Below are positions 27,471 through 36,820 of a stretch of DNA of 64,000 nucleotides, in pieces. The stretch is from an uncultured Amphritea sp. (GTDB lineage Bacteria; Pseudomonadota; Gammaproteobacteria; Pseudomonadales; Balneatricaceae). Both the position numbers and the translations under genes were made by a program. Position 1 is the first letter of the stretch. Each line of letters opens with the position of its first letter. The notes beneath the pieces were generated by a model that ran no database searches, was not told where the DNA came from, and was given only the letters and a program-made list of their open reading frames with translations. The stretch lies in assembly GCF_937127095.1 (NCBI RefSeq), contig NZ_CAKZLP010000019.1, positions 124,001 through 188,000 of the forward strand, written 5' to 3'.

Positions 27471-27995
27471 ATGAGCGGTGTATACCTGACCCGTACCAAT
27501 CAGAAACTAAACTTTACCCGCATCCATCTGGATGCGCTTAAAGTGGCTCAGGAATCGACAGGTTGGAGTAAACATGCTCTGATTGAGTCCTATAACGAGT
27601 CTGTGTTATTTCATATGGTCTCTGCTTACAGTTCATTGCTGAGAGAGATTGCTGAGCAATACCGGTTCGATGCGAATCGGATCAGTAAACTGAGCCAGTT
27701 GACTGAGCAGATGGAAGCGCAGGGGTTAGAAGCGCCTGAAGTGATTGAGTTGCAACAGCTGCATAATGATTCTGGCAGTTGGTTACACCAGCTTCTGGCA
27801 GCGTATAAAGCCTGCTGGCGTGCCGAAGAGCATAAGGCGTCTGCGGCGCAGGCGCACAGTGTTTCTGAGATCCATGTTATGCAGATCAATCCGGATCATG
27901 CTGAAGATGCCGATATTCTCAAAGAATATCAAAATTGGTTTAACCAGTTTAAACTGCTGATAGAGCGTCTGCGTGCAGGCATGCAGGAGTGGTAA
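27471..27995 (+). CDS. DUF6586 family protein (Pseudomonas PA3010-like)
   Basis: This 174-residue protein is mostly helical with no membrane segment and no catalytic motif that I can see. It opens with YLTRTNQKLNFTRIHLDAL and carries conserved Trp-rich helices (WSKHALIESYNESVLFHM, WLHQLLAAYKACW). By position directly after topA and by size it corresponds to the PA3010-type family of unknown function. It starts 14 bases after the topA stop, so it is probably co-transcribed. Confidence 0.72.
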   Translation: MSGVYLTRTNQKLNFTRIHLDALKVAQESTGWSKHALIESYNESVLFHMVSAYSSLLREIAEQYRFDANRISKLSQLTEQMEAQGLEAPEVIELQQLHNDSGSWLHQLLAAYKACWRAEEHKASAAQAHSVSEIHVMQINPDHAEDADILKEYQNWFNQFKLLIERLRAGMQEW

Positions 27996-28157
27996 CCATC
28001 GACTTATGCTGGTTTTTGTCAGCCGGTATACGCTGGCAGATGAAGTTTGCCTCTGTAAACGCGTGCCCAGTAGGTTTGGTATAGCAGGCTCGATTGGTTT
28101 ATCGAGTCGTTTAACAGTGTTTTTTCAGACCCGGGTGTCGCCTGGATTGAGAAGAAT

Positions 28158-28442
28158 ATGTCAGATATGTTTTTGGAAATAATTGAGCTGGACGATGGCC
28201 AGATAGCCTTGCGACGGGCTGATTCTGACGACGAGCCTATTATGCGGATCAGTTTCTCTGAAAGTGTCAGGGAGCAGCTTGAAGAGGAATGCATTGATGT
28301 GGCTAAGGTGATGCTAACCGCGGGGATTCATATGATCTCTGATCTGAATGTGAAAGCTGCAGCTGAAACGGATAATCTTATCAATGAGTCAGACAATGAG
28401 TTTGGTGATGACTCAGATTATCAGTCGCGAGTCATTCACTAG
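28158..28442 (+). CDS. Small acidic conserved protein (PA3009-like)
   Basis: The 94-residue product is acidic and has no recognised domain. Its body reads as a short beta-rich start (IIELDDGQIALRRAD) followed by a helix with SESVREQLEEECIDVAKVMLTAG, and an Asp/Asn/Ser-rich disordered tail. The gene lies between the DUF6586 gene and a strong terminator, in the position of PA3009 in pseudomonads (recalled synteny). GAGAAG lies upstream of the ATG. Confidence 0.7.
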   Translation: MSDMFLEIIELDDGQIALRRADSDDEPIMRISFSESVREQLEEECIDVAKVMLTAGIHMISDLNVKAAAETDNLINESDNEFGDDSDYQSRVIH

Positions 28443-28511
28443 CGCTTATCTAACCGAGCTGATCTGTGTCTCTGACATTGATCAGTTAAGGTTTTGCTCA
28501 GCTAGAAAAGC

Positions 28512-28545
28512 AAAAAAAAAACAGCGCCTCGGCGCTGTTTTTTTT
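28512..28545. terminator. Bidirectional terminator after the topA-linked cluster
   Basis: Ten A, then CAGCGCC-TC-GGCGCTG and a run of nine T make a strong symmetric hairpin. It separates the rightward topA cluster from the leftward lexA-sulA unit. Confidence 0.92.
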
Positions 28546-28626
28546 GACTCTCATTTTTGGTCAGATGAGTAAAAAAGATGTCTAGTGTGCTTATTTTCTT
28601 CAGTTAAGTTGTTCTGAAGGGGCGAC

Positions 28627-29085
28627 TCAGCAGAGTCGACGGTCACGGATAACAATGCCGTGGCTTTTACCGTTAACGGCAGCATCTTCTAACCCTGCCA
28701 GCTCTTCACTGCTTACTACGCCCGGCCAGCTGATAACCGCATGGCAGGTGCCTGCTTTAAGCGCCTGGCACGCCAGTTGATAGGTTGAGTGGCTCTGATC
28801 GGGCTGTAGTAGCATAACCTTCTTCAGATCGATGCCTGCGGCCTCGAGCAGGCTCTTTGGCAATGCTGTTGGCGGGGCGATCCAGGCAAACCAGCGATCA
28901 TCTTTACTCAGTTGTGCAAGTAGCGGCAGTAGCATGGTCATTTCCCCAAAATCACTGCCCTGCAAAACTATTTCGGTCACTTTGCCGGCAAGTCCTGATT
29001 GATGCGGTTGTGCTGCTGCTGCCGGACGAATAAGACCTGGCAGAACGGGTTCTGAGCTGTTAAAACTGCTAACTGCGTGCAACAT
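28627..29085 (-). CDS. sulA: SulA-like SOS cell division inhibitor
   Basis: SulA binds FtsZ and blocks Z-ring assembly after DNA damage. The 152-residue product has the SulA/RecA-like fold features: VTEIVLQGSDFGEMTMLLPLL, FAWIAPPTALPKSLLEAAGID, and CHAVISWPGVVSSEE. It is the second gene of a lexA-sulA operon, 2 bases after the lexA stop, as in pseudomonads. It has no separate LexA box, so its damage response would come through the lexA promoter. Confidence 0.9.
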   Translation of the reverse strand: MLHAVSSFNSSEPVLPGLIRPAAAAQPHQSGLAGKVTEIVLQGSDFGEMTMLLPLLAQLSKDDRWFAWIAPPTALPKSLLEAAGIDLKKVMLLQPDQSHSTYQLACQALKAGTCHAVISWPGVVSSEELAGLEDAAVNGKSHGIVIRDRRLC

Positions 29086-29087
29086 GA

Positions 29088-29690
29088 TTACTGTCCTCTT
29101 CTGATAACCCCGACACCGAGGCCTTCAATTGAGAGTTCCTGCGTTTGCAGGTCGACCACAATAGGCTCGAACTCTTCGTTTTCTGCGATCAGGTATACAA
29201 GGTTACCTTCACGTTTAAAGCGTTTTACGGTGACATCGTTGTCGAGTCTGGCGACAACTATTTCGCCGTTCTTAGCGCTCTGGCACTGGTGAACAGCCAG
29301 CAAATCGCCATCCATAATGCCAATATTTTTCATACTGGTACCACGCACCCGCAGCAGATAGTCAGCAGGAGGATGGAAAAAGTCAGACGCAATGGTAATG
29401 CGGTCTTCAACATTCTCCTGGGCCAGAATCGGCTCACCGGCAGCAACCTGGCCTACAATTGGCAGGCCTTGCTCATCATCGAATCCAGGTATCCGGATGC
29501 CCCGCGATGTACCGGGAATCATCTCGATGGCACCTTTACGGGCCAGTGCCTTGAGGTGTTCTTCTGCCGCATTGGCTGATTTGAACCCCAACTCTTTAGC
29601 TATATCCGCACGGGTTGGTGGATAACCGGTGGTGCTGATGCATTTTTTTATGCAATCAAGTACATCTGTTTGGCGTTGTGTCAGTTTCAT
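29088..29690 (-). CDS. lexA: LexA SOS repressor
   Basis: LexA represses SOS genes and is inactivated by RecA-stimulated self-cleavage. The 200-residue protein has the N-terminal winged helix ([49 protein letters not shown]). The cleavage site Ala-Gly is in [12 protein letters not shown] near residue 84. The catalytic Ser is in [15 protein letters not shown] near 118 and the catalytic Lys in [16 protein letters not shown] near 155. Two LexA-type boxes lie immediately upstream, one covering the likely minus 10, consistent with autoregulation. Confidence 0.97.
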   Translation of the reverse strand: MKLTQRQTDVLDCIKKCISTTGYPPTRADIAKELGFKSANAAEEHLKALARKGAIEMIPGTSRGIRIPGFDDEQGLPIVGQVAAGEPILAQENVEDRITIASDFFHPPADYLLRVRGTSMKNIGIMDGDLLAVHQCQSAKNGEIVVARLDNDVTVKRFKREGNLVYLIAENEEFEPIVVDLQTQELSIEGLGVGVIRRGQ

Positions 29691-29698
29691 GATGAACT

Positions 29699-29714
29699 CT
29701 GTGTTTTTATCCAG
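29699..29714. promoter_or_regulatory. LexA-type box (lexA-proximal)
   Basis: CTGT-N8-CCAG differs by one base from the CTGT-N8-ACAG SOS-box consensus. It lies 9-24 bases upstream of the lexA ATG, and its centre is 19 bases from the next box, like the tandem operators of E. coli lexA. Confidence 0.75.
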
Positions 29715-29717
29715 TAG

Positions 29718-29733
29718 CTGTAACTATATACAG
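29718..29733. promoter_or_regulatory. LexA box over the lexA promoter
   Basis: On the minus strand it reads CTGT-ATATAGTT-ACAG, a full match to the CTGT-N8-ACAG consensus. It overlaps a likely minus 10 (TATAGT) that is preceded by TTTACA 16 bases upstream on the minus strand, so LexA binding would block lexA-sulA transcription. Confidence 0.9.
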
Positions 29734-29757
29734 TATTATTTGTTTGTAAACATTTTT

Positions 29758-29773
29758 CTGTCTATTTATCCAG
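29758..29773. promoter_or_regulatory. LexA-type box nearer dinG
   Basis: CTGT-CTATTTAT-CCAG is one base from consensus and resembles the lexA-proximal box. It lies 47 bases upstream of the dinG start, a suitable place to repress that gene. Confidence 0.65.
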
Positions 29774-29819
29774 TATTATTGCTAGAATGTGCGTGGTTAC
29801 AGTGTATTAGGGCGGTCAG

Positions 29820-31940
29820 GTGCTTTCAGAAGAGATAAAAAAAGAGATACAGGGAGCGTACAGGCGTTTTTTGGAAAGCCGTCAGCTGAAGCCCCGAATG
29901 GGCCAGAAGCAGATGATAGCGGAAGTCGCAAAGGTGCTCGGTGCGATTCTACAGGACGAAAAATCTCATCGTCTCGGTGAAAAGCATGTCAGCGTGATTG
30001 AAGCGGGCACCGGAACCGGTAAAACCATTGGCTATCTGCTCGCCGTTCTGCCGATTGCCAAGGCGAAGGGTAAGAAAGTGGTGCTTTCAACCGCGACCGT
30101 TGCACTGCAGGAACAGCTGTTGAATAAAGATCTTCCTGAGGTGGCTGAGCATGCCGGATTATCCGTCACCTTCGGTCTTGCCAAAGGGCGTGGTCGCTAC
30201 TTCTGTATCAGTAAAGCTGAACAGCATCTCGATGCTCATGGTGTGACAGCTCAGCAGGCGCTGTATGAGGATGAGCTGTCGCTACGGTTAGACAGCGACA
30301 CTGTCGAGTTCTATAAGAGCCTGCTGAATGAGTTTGCCTCCGGGCGCTGGGATGGTGACCGGGATAACCTGACTCAGGATATCAGTGACCAGGACTGGAG
30401 CCCGCTGACCAGTGACCACCTGCAGTGCACTAACCGGCGCTGCAGCAATTTTTCCGCCTGCAGCTTTTTTAAAGCGCGTAAAGATCTTGATCAGGTTGAG
30501 TGCGTTATTGCCAACCATGACATCGTTCTGGCCGATCTTGCGTTGGGGGGCGGGGCGATTCTGCCTGATCCCTCTGAAACCATCTATATCTTCGATGAGG
30601 GCCACCACCTGTCCGATAAGGCCAGTGGGCATTTCTCCTTTAACCTGCGTTTAAAATCAACCGAGCGCTGGCTTTCCGGGACCATCAAGCAACTGGATAA
30701 GATGCTCGAGCAAACCGGCACGCCACAGCTCATGAGTGATTATGTACAGCAGCAGCGCAAGCCCGGCGAAGATCTTCAGGTGGTGCTGAATAACTGGGCT
30801 GAACTGATTCGCCCTATTCTGCTGGATGATTCATTCAAGCGCCCTAAAGAGCGGTTTCGCTATACCAGTGGGGTGGTGCCGGATGAGGTAAAACAGTTTG
30901 GTCTGCAGGTTGAGCATCTGGGCGCACGTATGGCAGCGAAGATGGAGATGATACTGGATCTGCTGAAAGAGTCGCTTGATGGTGAAGGGGGGATTGATCG
31001 TCAGGCCGCTGAGATCTGGTATCCCCGTGTTGGTATGATGGTAGCGCGGCTGCAGAATATTACCGGGCTGGGTCGCGCGATGGGGCATCCCGATGCTGAA
31101 AATACCACCCCAACCGCCCGCTGGATCAGTCTCGCCGAAACGGCTCAGGGGTATGATTTTGAATGCAGCAGTGCCCCGGTATCCGCGGCTGAGATGTTGC
31201 GTATGAATCTTTGGCAACACTGTTATGCTGCGGTGGTTACCTCTGCGACGCTGACCGCTCTGGGTCGTTTTGACCGGCTGCTGGCTGATCTTGGGTTGCC
31301 TGCGGATACGCCCTGTTTCAGCCTGCCCAGTCCGTTTGATCATTATCATGCGGCCGAACTCTATGTTCCGCCGATGAAAGTTGAGGCAAACGACCCGGAA
31401 CTGCATACGCAAGCTGTTGCTGATTATCTTAATGCGGAGCTGAAGACCGATACCGGTACCCTGGTGTTGTTCAGTTCATGGCGGCAGATGCGATCAGTGC
31501 TTGCCAGTCTCGACGAAAAGCTCAACAATAGGGTGTTGTCACAGGGTGATTTCAGTAAAAACGAGATTCTGAAACGCCATAAGACCGAAATTGATGAGGG
31601 GCGGGGAAGTGTTATCTTTGGCCTCGCTTCTTTTACTGAAGGGGTCGACCTTCCCGGTGACTATCTCACCGAAGTGATTATTACCAAGATTCCCTTTAGT
31701 GTGCCGGATGATCCGGTGGATGCCACCATGGCTGAGTGGATTGAGCAGCAGGGTGGCAACTCTTTTATGGAATGGTCGGTGCCGATGGCATCGGTGCGAT
31801 TAACCCAGGCCGCTGGACGGCTGCTGCGAACCGAGCAGGACAGGGGAAGAATCGTGCTGCTGGACCGGCGTGTTGTAACCCGGCGATATGGCCGACAACT
31901 GCTGGATTCTCTGCCACCATTCAGACGAAATATTAGCTAA
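29820..31940 (+). CDS. dinG: ATP-dependent DNA helicase DinG
   Basis: DinG is an XPD-like 5'-3' helicase with an iron-sulfur cluster that unwinds R-loops and D-loops. The 706-residue protein has Walker A EAGTGTGKTIGYLLA near residue 65, cluster cysteines in GRGRYFC near 125 and in LQCTNRRCSNFSACSFF near 205, the DEAH-type box FDEGHH near 260, and C-terminal motifs SFTEGVDLPGDYL and RLTQAAGRLLR. It starts at GTG 29820. Divergent from lexA with a LexA-type box in the promoter region, so SOS control is likely, as for E. coli dinG. Confidence 0.93.
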   Translation: MLSEEIKKEIQGAYRRFLESRQLKPRMGQKQMIAEVAKVLGAILQDEKSHRLGEKHVSVIEAGTGTGKTIGYLLAVLPIAKAKGKKVVLSTATVALQEQLLNKDLPEVAEHAGLSVTFGLAKGRGRYFCISKAEQHLDAHGVTAQQALYEDELSLRLDSDTVEFYKSLLNEFASGRWDGDRDNLTQDISDQDWSPLTSDHLQCTNRRCSNFSACSFFKARKDLDQVECVIANHDIVLADLALGGGAILPDPSETIYIFDEGHHLSDKASGHFSFNLRLKSTERWLSGTIKQLDKMLEQTGTPQLMSDYVQQQRKPGEDLQVVLNNWAELIRPILLDDSFKRPKERFRYTSGVVPDEVKQFGLQVEHLGARMAAKMEMILDLLKESLDGEGGIDRQAAEIWYPRVGMMVARLQNITGLGRAMGHPDAENTTPTARWISLAETAQGYDFECSSAPVSAAEMLRMNLWQHCYAAVVTSATLTALGRFDRLLADLGLPADTPCFSLPSPFDHYHAAELYVPPMKVEANDPELHTQAVADYLNAELKTDTGTLVLFSSWRQMRSVLASLDEKLNNRVLSQGDFSKNEILKRHKTEIDEGRGSVIFGLASFTEGVDLPGDYLTEVIITKIPFSVPDDPVDATMAEWIEQQGGNSFMEWSVPMASVRLTQAAGRLLRTEQDRGRIVLLDRRVVTRRYGRQLLDSLPPFRRNIS

Positions 31941-31963
31941 CCGTTCGCTCCTGCGGATAAGGT

Positions 31964-33403
31964 ATGACTTTGTTAAAGAAATTATTTAAACGTGCAGACG
32001 ATAGTGCGTCTCAGGAAAACCCGATAACCGTTGCGACACCCGCTTCAAACAAGGCAACGGCAACGAAAACTGAATCCGATAATCACAGAAGCTCCAGAGG
32101 GACTAACCGACGTTCGGCCAGCGCTGATGATTCCGGCTCAAGCTCCCCTGAAAAGGCTAAATCCCAGCCAAAACCTCAGGCTAAAGCAAAACCGGTAACG
32201 CCGTGGCGCCGTGAAGACTTTGCCGTAGAACCTGTTGAGGGTAAAAAGCGCTTTCATGATTTTGATCTGCCCGATGATGTGATGCATGCCATTGCGGATC
32301 TCAATTTCAAATATTGCTCTGATATTCAGGCAGCCACGCTGATTGAGTCACTCGAAGGGCGGGATATGATCGGTAAGGCGCAGACCGGCACCGGCAAAAC
32401 CGCAGCGTTTCTGATCAGTATCATCACCGATCTGCTCGATTACCCGCTGGAATATAAACCGACAAAAGGGGTTCCTCGCGCGTTGATTATTGCGCCCACC
32501 CGGGAACTGGCGTTGCAGATCGCATCGGATGCTGAAGAGTTGGGTAAATATGCCAATATCGGCGTCGTCGCACTAGTGGGCGGGATGGATTACGATAAAC
32601 AGCGTAAGCAGTTGGCAGCCCGCCCGGTTGATATTCTGGTGGCGACACCGGGGCGCCTGATCGATTTTGTGCGTTCCTCAGATGTCGATCTCGGTGATGT
32701 TGAAGTGCTGGTGCTGGATGAAGCAGACCGGATGCTGAGCATGGGATTTATCCCGGATGTGCGTACGATTATCCGTCACACACCGCGTAAAGGGGATCGC
32801 CAGACGCTGCTTTACAGTGCCACCTTTACCGATGATGTTATGGCTCTTGCCAGTCAATGGACGGTTGATGCTAAGGTGATTGAGATCGCCCCTGAACAGA
32901 AGAGTACCGATTCTGTCGAACAGTTAGTCTACCTGGTCTCCCGTAAAGACAAATACACACTGCTGCGCAACTTTATGCAGCTCAATCAGCTTGAGCGGGT
33001 CATCGTGTTTGGTAACCGACGTGATGAAACGCGACGTCTGGCTGAGCGACTGCAAAAAGATGGTTTGAAAGCCTCGCTGATGTCCGGAGAGATCACCCAG
33101 CAGAAGCGGGTTAAAACCCTGGAAGATTTCCGCAGCGGCAAGATCAATATTCTGGTCGCCACAGATGTGGCCGGTCGGGGTATCCATGTTGATGGTGTCA
33201 GCCATGTGATTAACTATGCGCTGCCTGAAGATGCGGATGACTATGTGCACCGTATCGGTCGTACCGGTCGGGCAGGTTCTACAGGGACCTCTATAAGCTT
33301 TGCTACCGAGGATGACTCCTTCCTGCTGCCAGAGATCGAAGAGGTTGCCGGGGTGAAGATGAAGTGCGTTTACCCTGATCCTAATCTGCTGGAACCGGTA
33401 TAA
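31964..33403 (+). CDS. rhlB: DEAD-box ATP-dependent RNA helicase RhlB
   Basis: RhlB unwinds RNA and in many gammaproteobacteria assists the RNase E degradosome. The 479-residue protein has a disordered N-terminal tail of about 90 residues rich in Ser, Thr, Lys and Gln, then the helicase core: Q-motif region [19 protein letters not shown], Walker [44 protein letters not shown] and [29 protein letters not shown] and the short C-terminus favour RhlB over SrmB or RhlE. It starts 23 bases after dinG. Confidence 0.9.
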   Translation: MTLLKKLFKRADDSASQENPITVATPASNKATATKTESDNHRSSRGTNRRSASADDSGSSSPEKAKSQPKPQAKAKPVTPWRREDFAVEPVEGKKRFHDFDLPDDVMHAIADLNFKYCSDIQAATLIESLEGRDMIGKAQTGTGKTAAFLISIITDLLDYPLEYKPTKGVPRALIIAPTRELALQIASDAEELGKYANIGVVALVGGMDYDKQRKQLAARPVDILVATPGRLIDFVRSSDVDLGDVEVLVLDEADRMLSMGFIPDVRTIIRHTPRKGDRQTLLYSATFTDDVMALASQWTVDAKVIEIAPEQKSTDSVEQLVYLVSRKDKYTLLRNFMQLNQLERVIVFGNRRDETRRLAERLQKDGLKASLMSGEITQQKRVKTLEDFRSGKINILVATDVAGRGIHVDGVSHVINYALPEDADDYVHRIGRTGRAGSTGTSISFATEDDSFLLPEIEEVAGVKMKCVYPDPNLLEPV

Positions 33404-33421
33404 CCACCGCGACGGTAACGC

Positions 33422-34864
33422 ATGATGAACCGGGCTGGATTAGATCAACTGCAACTGGGTAACCGTTTCGGCCAGTTGCCTGAAGCGCTCTATAGCCCGG
33501 TCACCCCTCAGCCACTTAAAAATCCATTTCTGGTTGCTTTCAGTACGGATGCTGCGGCGCTGATAGGGCTTGACCCCTGTCAGGCTTCAGCGCAGCAGTT
33601 GAGTGAGTATTTCGGTGGTCACAGGTTGCTGCCTGGCAGTGAGCCACTTGCCTCGGTTTATTCAGGTCATCAGTTTGGCGGTTATACTGCTCAGTTGGGC
33701 GATGGTCGTGCCGCGTTATTGGGTGATCTCCCGGGTGCTGATGGTCAGCGCTGGGAACTGCAACTTAAAGGTAGTGGTAAAACCCCATTCTCAAGACATG
33801 CGGATGGCCGCGCTGCGCTGCGTTCTGTCATCCGTGAATATCTCGCCAGTGAAGCACTAGCCGCACTGGGTGTGCCGACAACCCGCGCGTTGTGCATTAT
33901 TGGCAGTGAAACCCAGATCTACCGTGAATCGATAGAGTTTGCTGCCTCGATGGTGCGCCTGAGTCCCAGCCATATCCGTTTTGGCCATTTTGAATATTTC
34001 TACTACACCCGCCAGCCTGAACAATTAAAACAGCTGGCTGACTTTGTTATCGAGCATCATTACCCTCATTGCTACGTGAGTGAGAACCCCTACCTTGCGC
34101 TGTATTCTGAGGTGGTTGAGAGAACCGCGAAGCTAATCGCTCGCTGGCAGGTACTGGGGTTCTGTCATGGGGTGATGAACACCGATAACATGTCTATTCT
34201 CGGGCTGACGCTGGATTATGGCCCCTTTGGTTTTCTCAATGAGTACCAGCCAGCTTACATCTGTAACCGGTCTGATGAACATGGCCGCTATGCCTATCAG
34301 CAGCAGCCCTCGGTGGCGATGTGGAACTGTGTCTGCCTGGCGCAAAGCCTTAGCGGATTAGTCAAAAAGACGGATCTGGAACGAGCGCTTAATCGTTTTG
34401 AGCCTGTTTATGCGGTTGCCTATACCGAGCAGATGAAACTTCGTCTTGGTATGGATGATAAAACCCTGCAGGATGGTGATTTAATTGAGACGTTTCTACA
34501 GCTTCTGCAGCAGACAAAGGCGGATTATAATGATGCCTTTCTGGCCCTGCAGCAGTGGGTTATCGGCGATCCGGAACCTATTACTACTTTGCTGGGAGAG
34601 AGCGAACCGGTTGCCGACTGGTTGCAGCGCTATCGGACTCGTATCGGTGCTAATGCCGCTGAGTTGATGAGTCAGTATAATCCGCGGATTGTGCTGCGTA
34701 GCTATCTCGCTCAACAGGTGATTGAACGGGCGGAGCAGGGGGACTTTAATGATCTGGCTCAGTTACATGCAGCACTACGGGAGCCCTATAAAGCGCATTT
34801 AGAGATATACTCTCAGGGATCATCAGACTCGGGTAAGAATGTATCGCTCAGTTGCTCATCCTGA
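33422..34864 (+). CDS. selO: Protein adenylyltransferase SelO (YdiU family)
   Basis: SelO is a pseudokinase-fold enzyme that transfers AMP to Ser, Thr or Tyr of target proteins and is linked to redox stress. The 480-residue length is normal. Characteristic stretches are SVYSGHQFGGYTAQLGDGRAALLGD, LQLKGSGKTPFSRHADGRAALRSVIREYL, HGVMNTDNMSILGLTLDYGPFGF (catalytic Asn/Asp-Tyr-Gly), and the C-terminal end LSCSS, matching the tail that carries selenocysteine in animal SelO but Cys-Ser-Ser here. Two adjacent ATG codons (33422 and 33425) could serve as start. It is 19 bases after rhlB. Confidence 0.94.
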   Translation: MMNRAGLDQLQLGNRFGQLPEALYSPVTPQPLKNPFLVAFSTDAAALIGLDPCQASAQQLSEYFGGHRLLPGSEPLASVYSGHQFGGYTAQLGDGRAALLGDLPGADGQRWELQLKGSGKTPFSRHADGRAALRSVIREYLASEALAALGVPTTRALCIIGSETQIYRESIEFAASMVRLSPSHIRFGHFEYFYYTRQPEQLKQLADFVIEHHYPHCYVSENPYLALYSEVVERTAKLIARWQVLGFCHGVMNTDNMSILGLTLDYGPFGFLNEYQPAYICNRSDEHGRYAYQQQPSVAMWNCVCLAQSLSGLVKKTDLERALNRFEPVYAVAYTEQMKLRLGMDDKTLQDGDLIETFLQLLQQTKADYNDAFLALQQWVIGDPEPITTLLGESEPVADWLQRYRTRIGANAAELMSQYNPRIVLRSYLAQQVIERAEQGDFNDLAQLHAALREPYKAHLEIYSQGSSDSGKNVSLSCSS

Positions 34865-34974
34865 AAACATTAATGGATTGTTATCTGAGTTAAGTTCGAC
34901 TGTACTGAATAGATATACCGGAACTTGCCAGTTTTTTTGTGATCAACAGGTGGGGAACGATCAAAGAGGAAGAT

Positions 34975-35202
34975 ATGGATAAGCACAAAACTGGCCGAAT
35001 CAGCCAGGTCCTGGCCATTGTCGTCAGCCTGTTTTTTATTATTATTGCGGTCAATGGCTATCAGCGGACCGGTGAAATCGCAGTGGCGATGTCGTTTGGC
35101 CTGTTAGCAGTGCTGGGGTATTTTATTGTTAAGCTGCTGTTTCTGGGGGTTAACAAATTGCTGGATTCGCTGGATGAAAAACATAATGAGCGTTCTGAAT
35201 AG
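34975..35202 (+). CDS. Small membrane protein of unknown function
   Basis: The 75-residue product has two hydrophobic helices (about residues 12-27 and 39-61) between a basic N-terminus (MDKHKTGRISQ) and a charged C-terminus (SLDEKHNERSE). Nothing in it is recognised. I chose the ATG at 34975 because AAGAGGAAG lies directly upstream; the frame is open from 34939. It stands alone between selO and gpsA. Confidence 0.6.
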   Translation: MDKHKTGRISQVLAIVVSLFFIIIAVNGYQRTGEIAVAMSFGLLAVLGYFIVKLLFLGVNKLLDSLDEKHNERSE

Positions 35203-35339
35203 ACAGATCAAAAATACACTTACCTTTGCTAAGTGGCAGTAATTATAAGTAATAGTTTTTATCAGTAAGAGCTTTTGTATATTACCGCTCTGCTATAGAA
35301 ACGTTCTTCAAGCAAATCTATATATGTAAGGAATCTCTG

Positions 35340-36368
35340 ATGACAGACAGGGTAAAAGTTGCAGTACTGGGTGGTGGCAGTTTTGGTACTGTAATAGCAA
35401 ACCTGATTGGCACTAAGGGTGAAAAAGTTAATCTGTGGATGCGCAATGCCGAGCGGGCTGAAGAGATTAATCGCACCCACGAGAATAATCGTTACCTTCC
35501 CGGTCGCCAACTATCTGACAATCTTACCGCTACCGCAGACCTGCAGCGCGCAGTCGCGGATGCTGAGATTATCTTTGTATCTATCCCCAGCCAGTCTTTT
35601 CGCGATGTAATTCATCAGGCAAAACCATTTTTACGGGCTGATCAGATCGTGGTAAGCACCACCAAAGGGATTGAGGCAAAGACCTTCAGTCTGATGAGTC
35701 AGATTCTTGCTGAAGAGCTGCCCACAAATCCTATCGGCGTGATCAGCGGTCCTAATCTGGCAAAAGAGATAGCGCAACAGCAACTGACGGCGACAGTGAT
35801 TGCCAGCGCCGATGAGCGGGTAAGAAGCGCCGTGCAGGAGATTCTTCACTGTGCCTTTTTTCGCATCTATGCCAGCACCGATATGTATGGCGTCGAGCTT
35901 GGCGGAACCCTCAAAAATATCTATGCAATCGCCTCTGGCCTGAGTGCGGCGCTGGGCATGGGGGAAAATACTAAAAGCATGCTGATGACCCGCAGCCTGG
36001 CAGAGATGAGTCGTTTTGCCGTTCAGCTGGGCGCGAATCCCATGACCTTCCTTGGTTTAGCCGGAGTGGGTGATCTGATTGTAACCTGTTCATCCCCCCT
36101 GAGTCGTAATTATCGGGTTGGCTATGCCTTGGGAGAGGGGAAGACTCTGGAAGACGCTGTCGATGCGCTGGGAGAGGTTGCTGAGGGTGTTAATACCCTG
36201 CGTTATGTCAAAGAGAAAGCCGATGAGCTGGAGATATATATGCCATTAGTCAGCGGTCTTTACGAGGTGGTGTTTAACCATGCTCCGGTGTCTCAGGTGG
36301 CGAAGATGATGATGCTCAATACCCAGAGTAGTGATGTTGAGTTTGTTTTACCAAGAACTGATAGCTAA
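35340..36368 (+). CDS. gpsA: Glycerol-3-phosphate dehydrogenase [NAD(P)+] GpsA
   Basis: GpsA reduces dihydroxyacetone phosphate to sn-glycerol-3-phosphate for phospholipid synthesis. The 342-residue protein has the Rossmann motif [16 protein letters not shown] near residues 7-22, [10 protein letters not shown] with the conserved Lys near 142, the active-site region [17 protein letters not shown] near 190 (Lys199-like), and [15 protein letters not shown] near 240. AAGGAA lies upstream of the ATG. The stop overlaps the sixA start (TAATG), so the two are coupled. Confidence 0.96.
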   Translation: MTDRVKVAVLGGGSFGTVIANLIGTKGEKVNLWMRNAERAEEINRTHENNRYLPGRQLSDNLTATADLQRAVADAEIIFVSIPSQSFRDVIHQAKPFLRADQIVVSTTKGIEAKTFSLMSQILAEELPTNPIGVISGPNLAKEIAQQQLTATVIASADERVRSAVQEILHCAFFRIYASTDMYGVELGGTLKNIYAIASGLSAALGMGENTKSMLMTRSLAEMSRFAVQLGANPMTFLGLAGVGDLIVTCSSPLSRNYRVGYALGEGKTLEDAVDALGEVAEGVNTLRYVKEKADELEIYMPLVSGLYEVVFNHAPVSQVAKMMMLNTQSSDVEFVLPRTDS

Positions 36369-36820
36369 TGCGTTTACTGTTATTGCGTCATGGTGAGGCA
36401 AGCTACACTGCTCCGAGTGACGAGCAGCGTCAGTTGACCGATCGTGGCAGGCTGCAGCTGCAACAGATGCTCAGACTCAACGCAGCTGAACTTGTCGGGG
36501 TTGAGCGGATTGTGCATAGTCCCTTTGTCCGTACCTGCCAAACCGCTGATCTGGTACGCCAGGTGCAGCCTGCTGAGCTGCTTCCTCTGGCGTTACTGAC
36601 GCCGGAGTCATCACCTCAGCGGGTGCTGGATTGGTTGGCAGAGCAGGCCGATGATGTGCTAATACTGGTGACACATCAGCCGCTGATAGGCTCGTTGGTC
36701 TCCCTGCTATGCGAAGGTAACCTAACTCGCCCGGAACCGATGTTACCGGGCGCTATGGCGATTATTGAGCTGGCGTTTCCGGCTGCAGGATTGGGGCAGC
36801 TGCAGCGTCTGCTGCGCTAG
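36368..36820 (+). CDS. sixA: Phosphohistidine phosphatase SixA
   Basis: SixA belongs to the histidine phosphatase (RHG) superfamily and removes phosphate from phosphohistidine, for example on Hpt domains or NPr. The 150-residue product shows LLLRHGEAS (catalytic His8) at the start, VHSPFVRTCQTADLV near 50, and the second catalytic His in LVTHQPLIGSL near 100. The ATG overlaps the gpsA stop by one base. Its last 59 bases overlap the 3' end of the convergent Wzy-like gene. Confidence 0.9.
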   Translation: MRLLLLRHGEASYTAPSDEQRQLTDRGRLQLQQMLRLNAAELVGVERIVHSPFVRTCQTADLVRQVQPAELLPLALLTPESSPQRVLDWLAEQADDVLILVTHQPLIGSLVSLLCEGNLTRPEPMLPGAMAIIELAFPAAGLGQLQRLLR

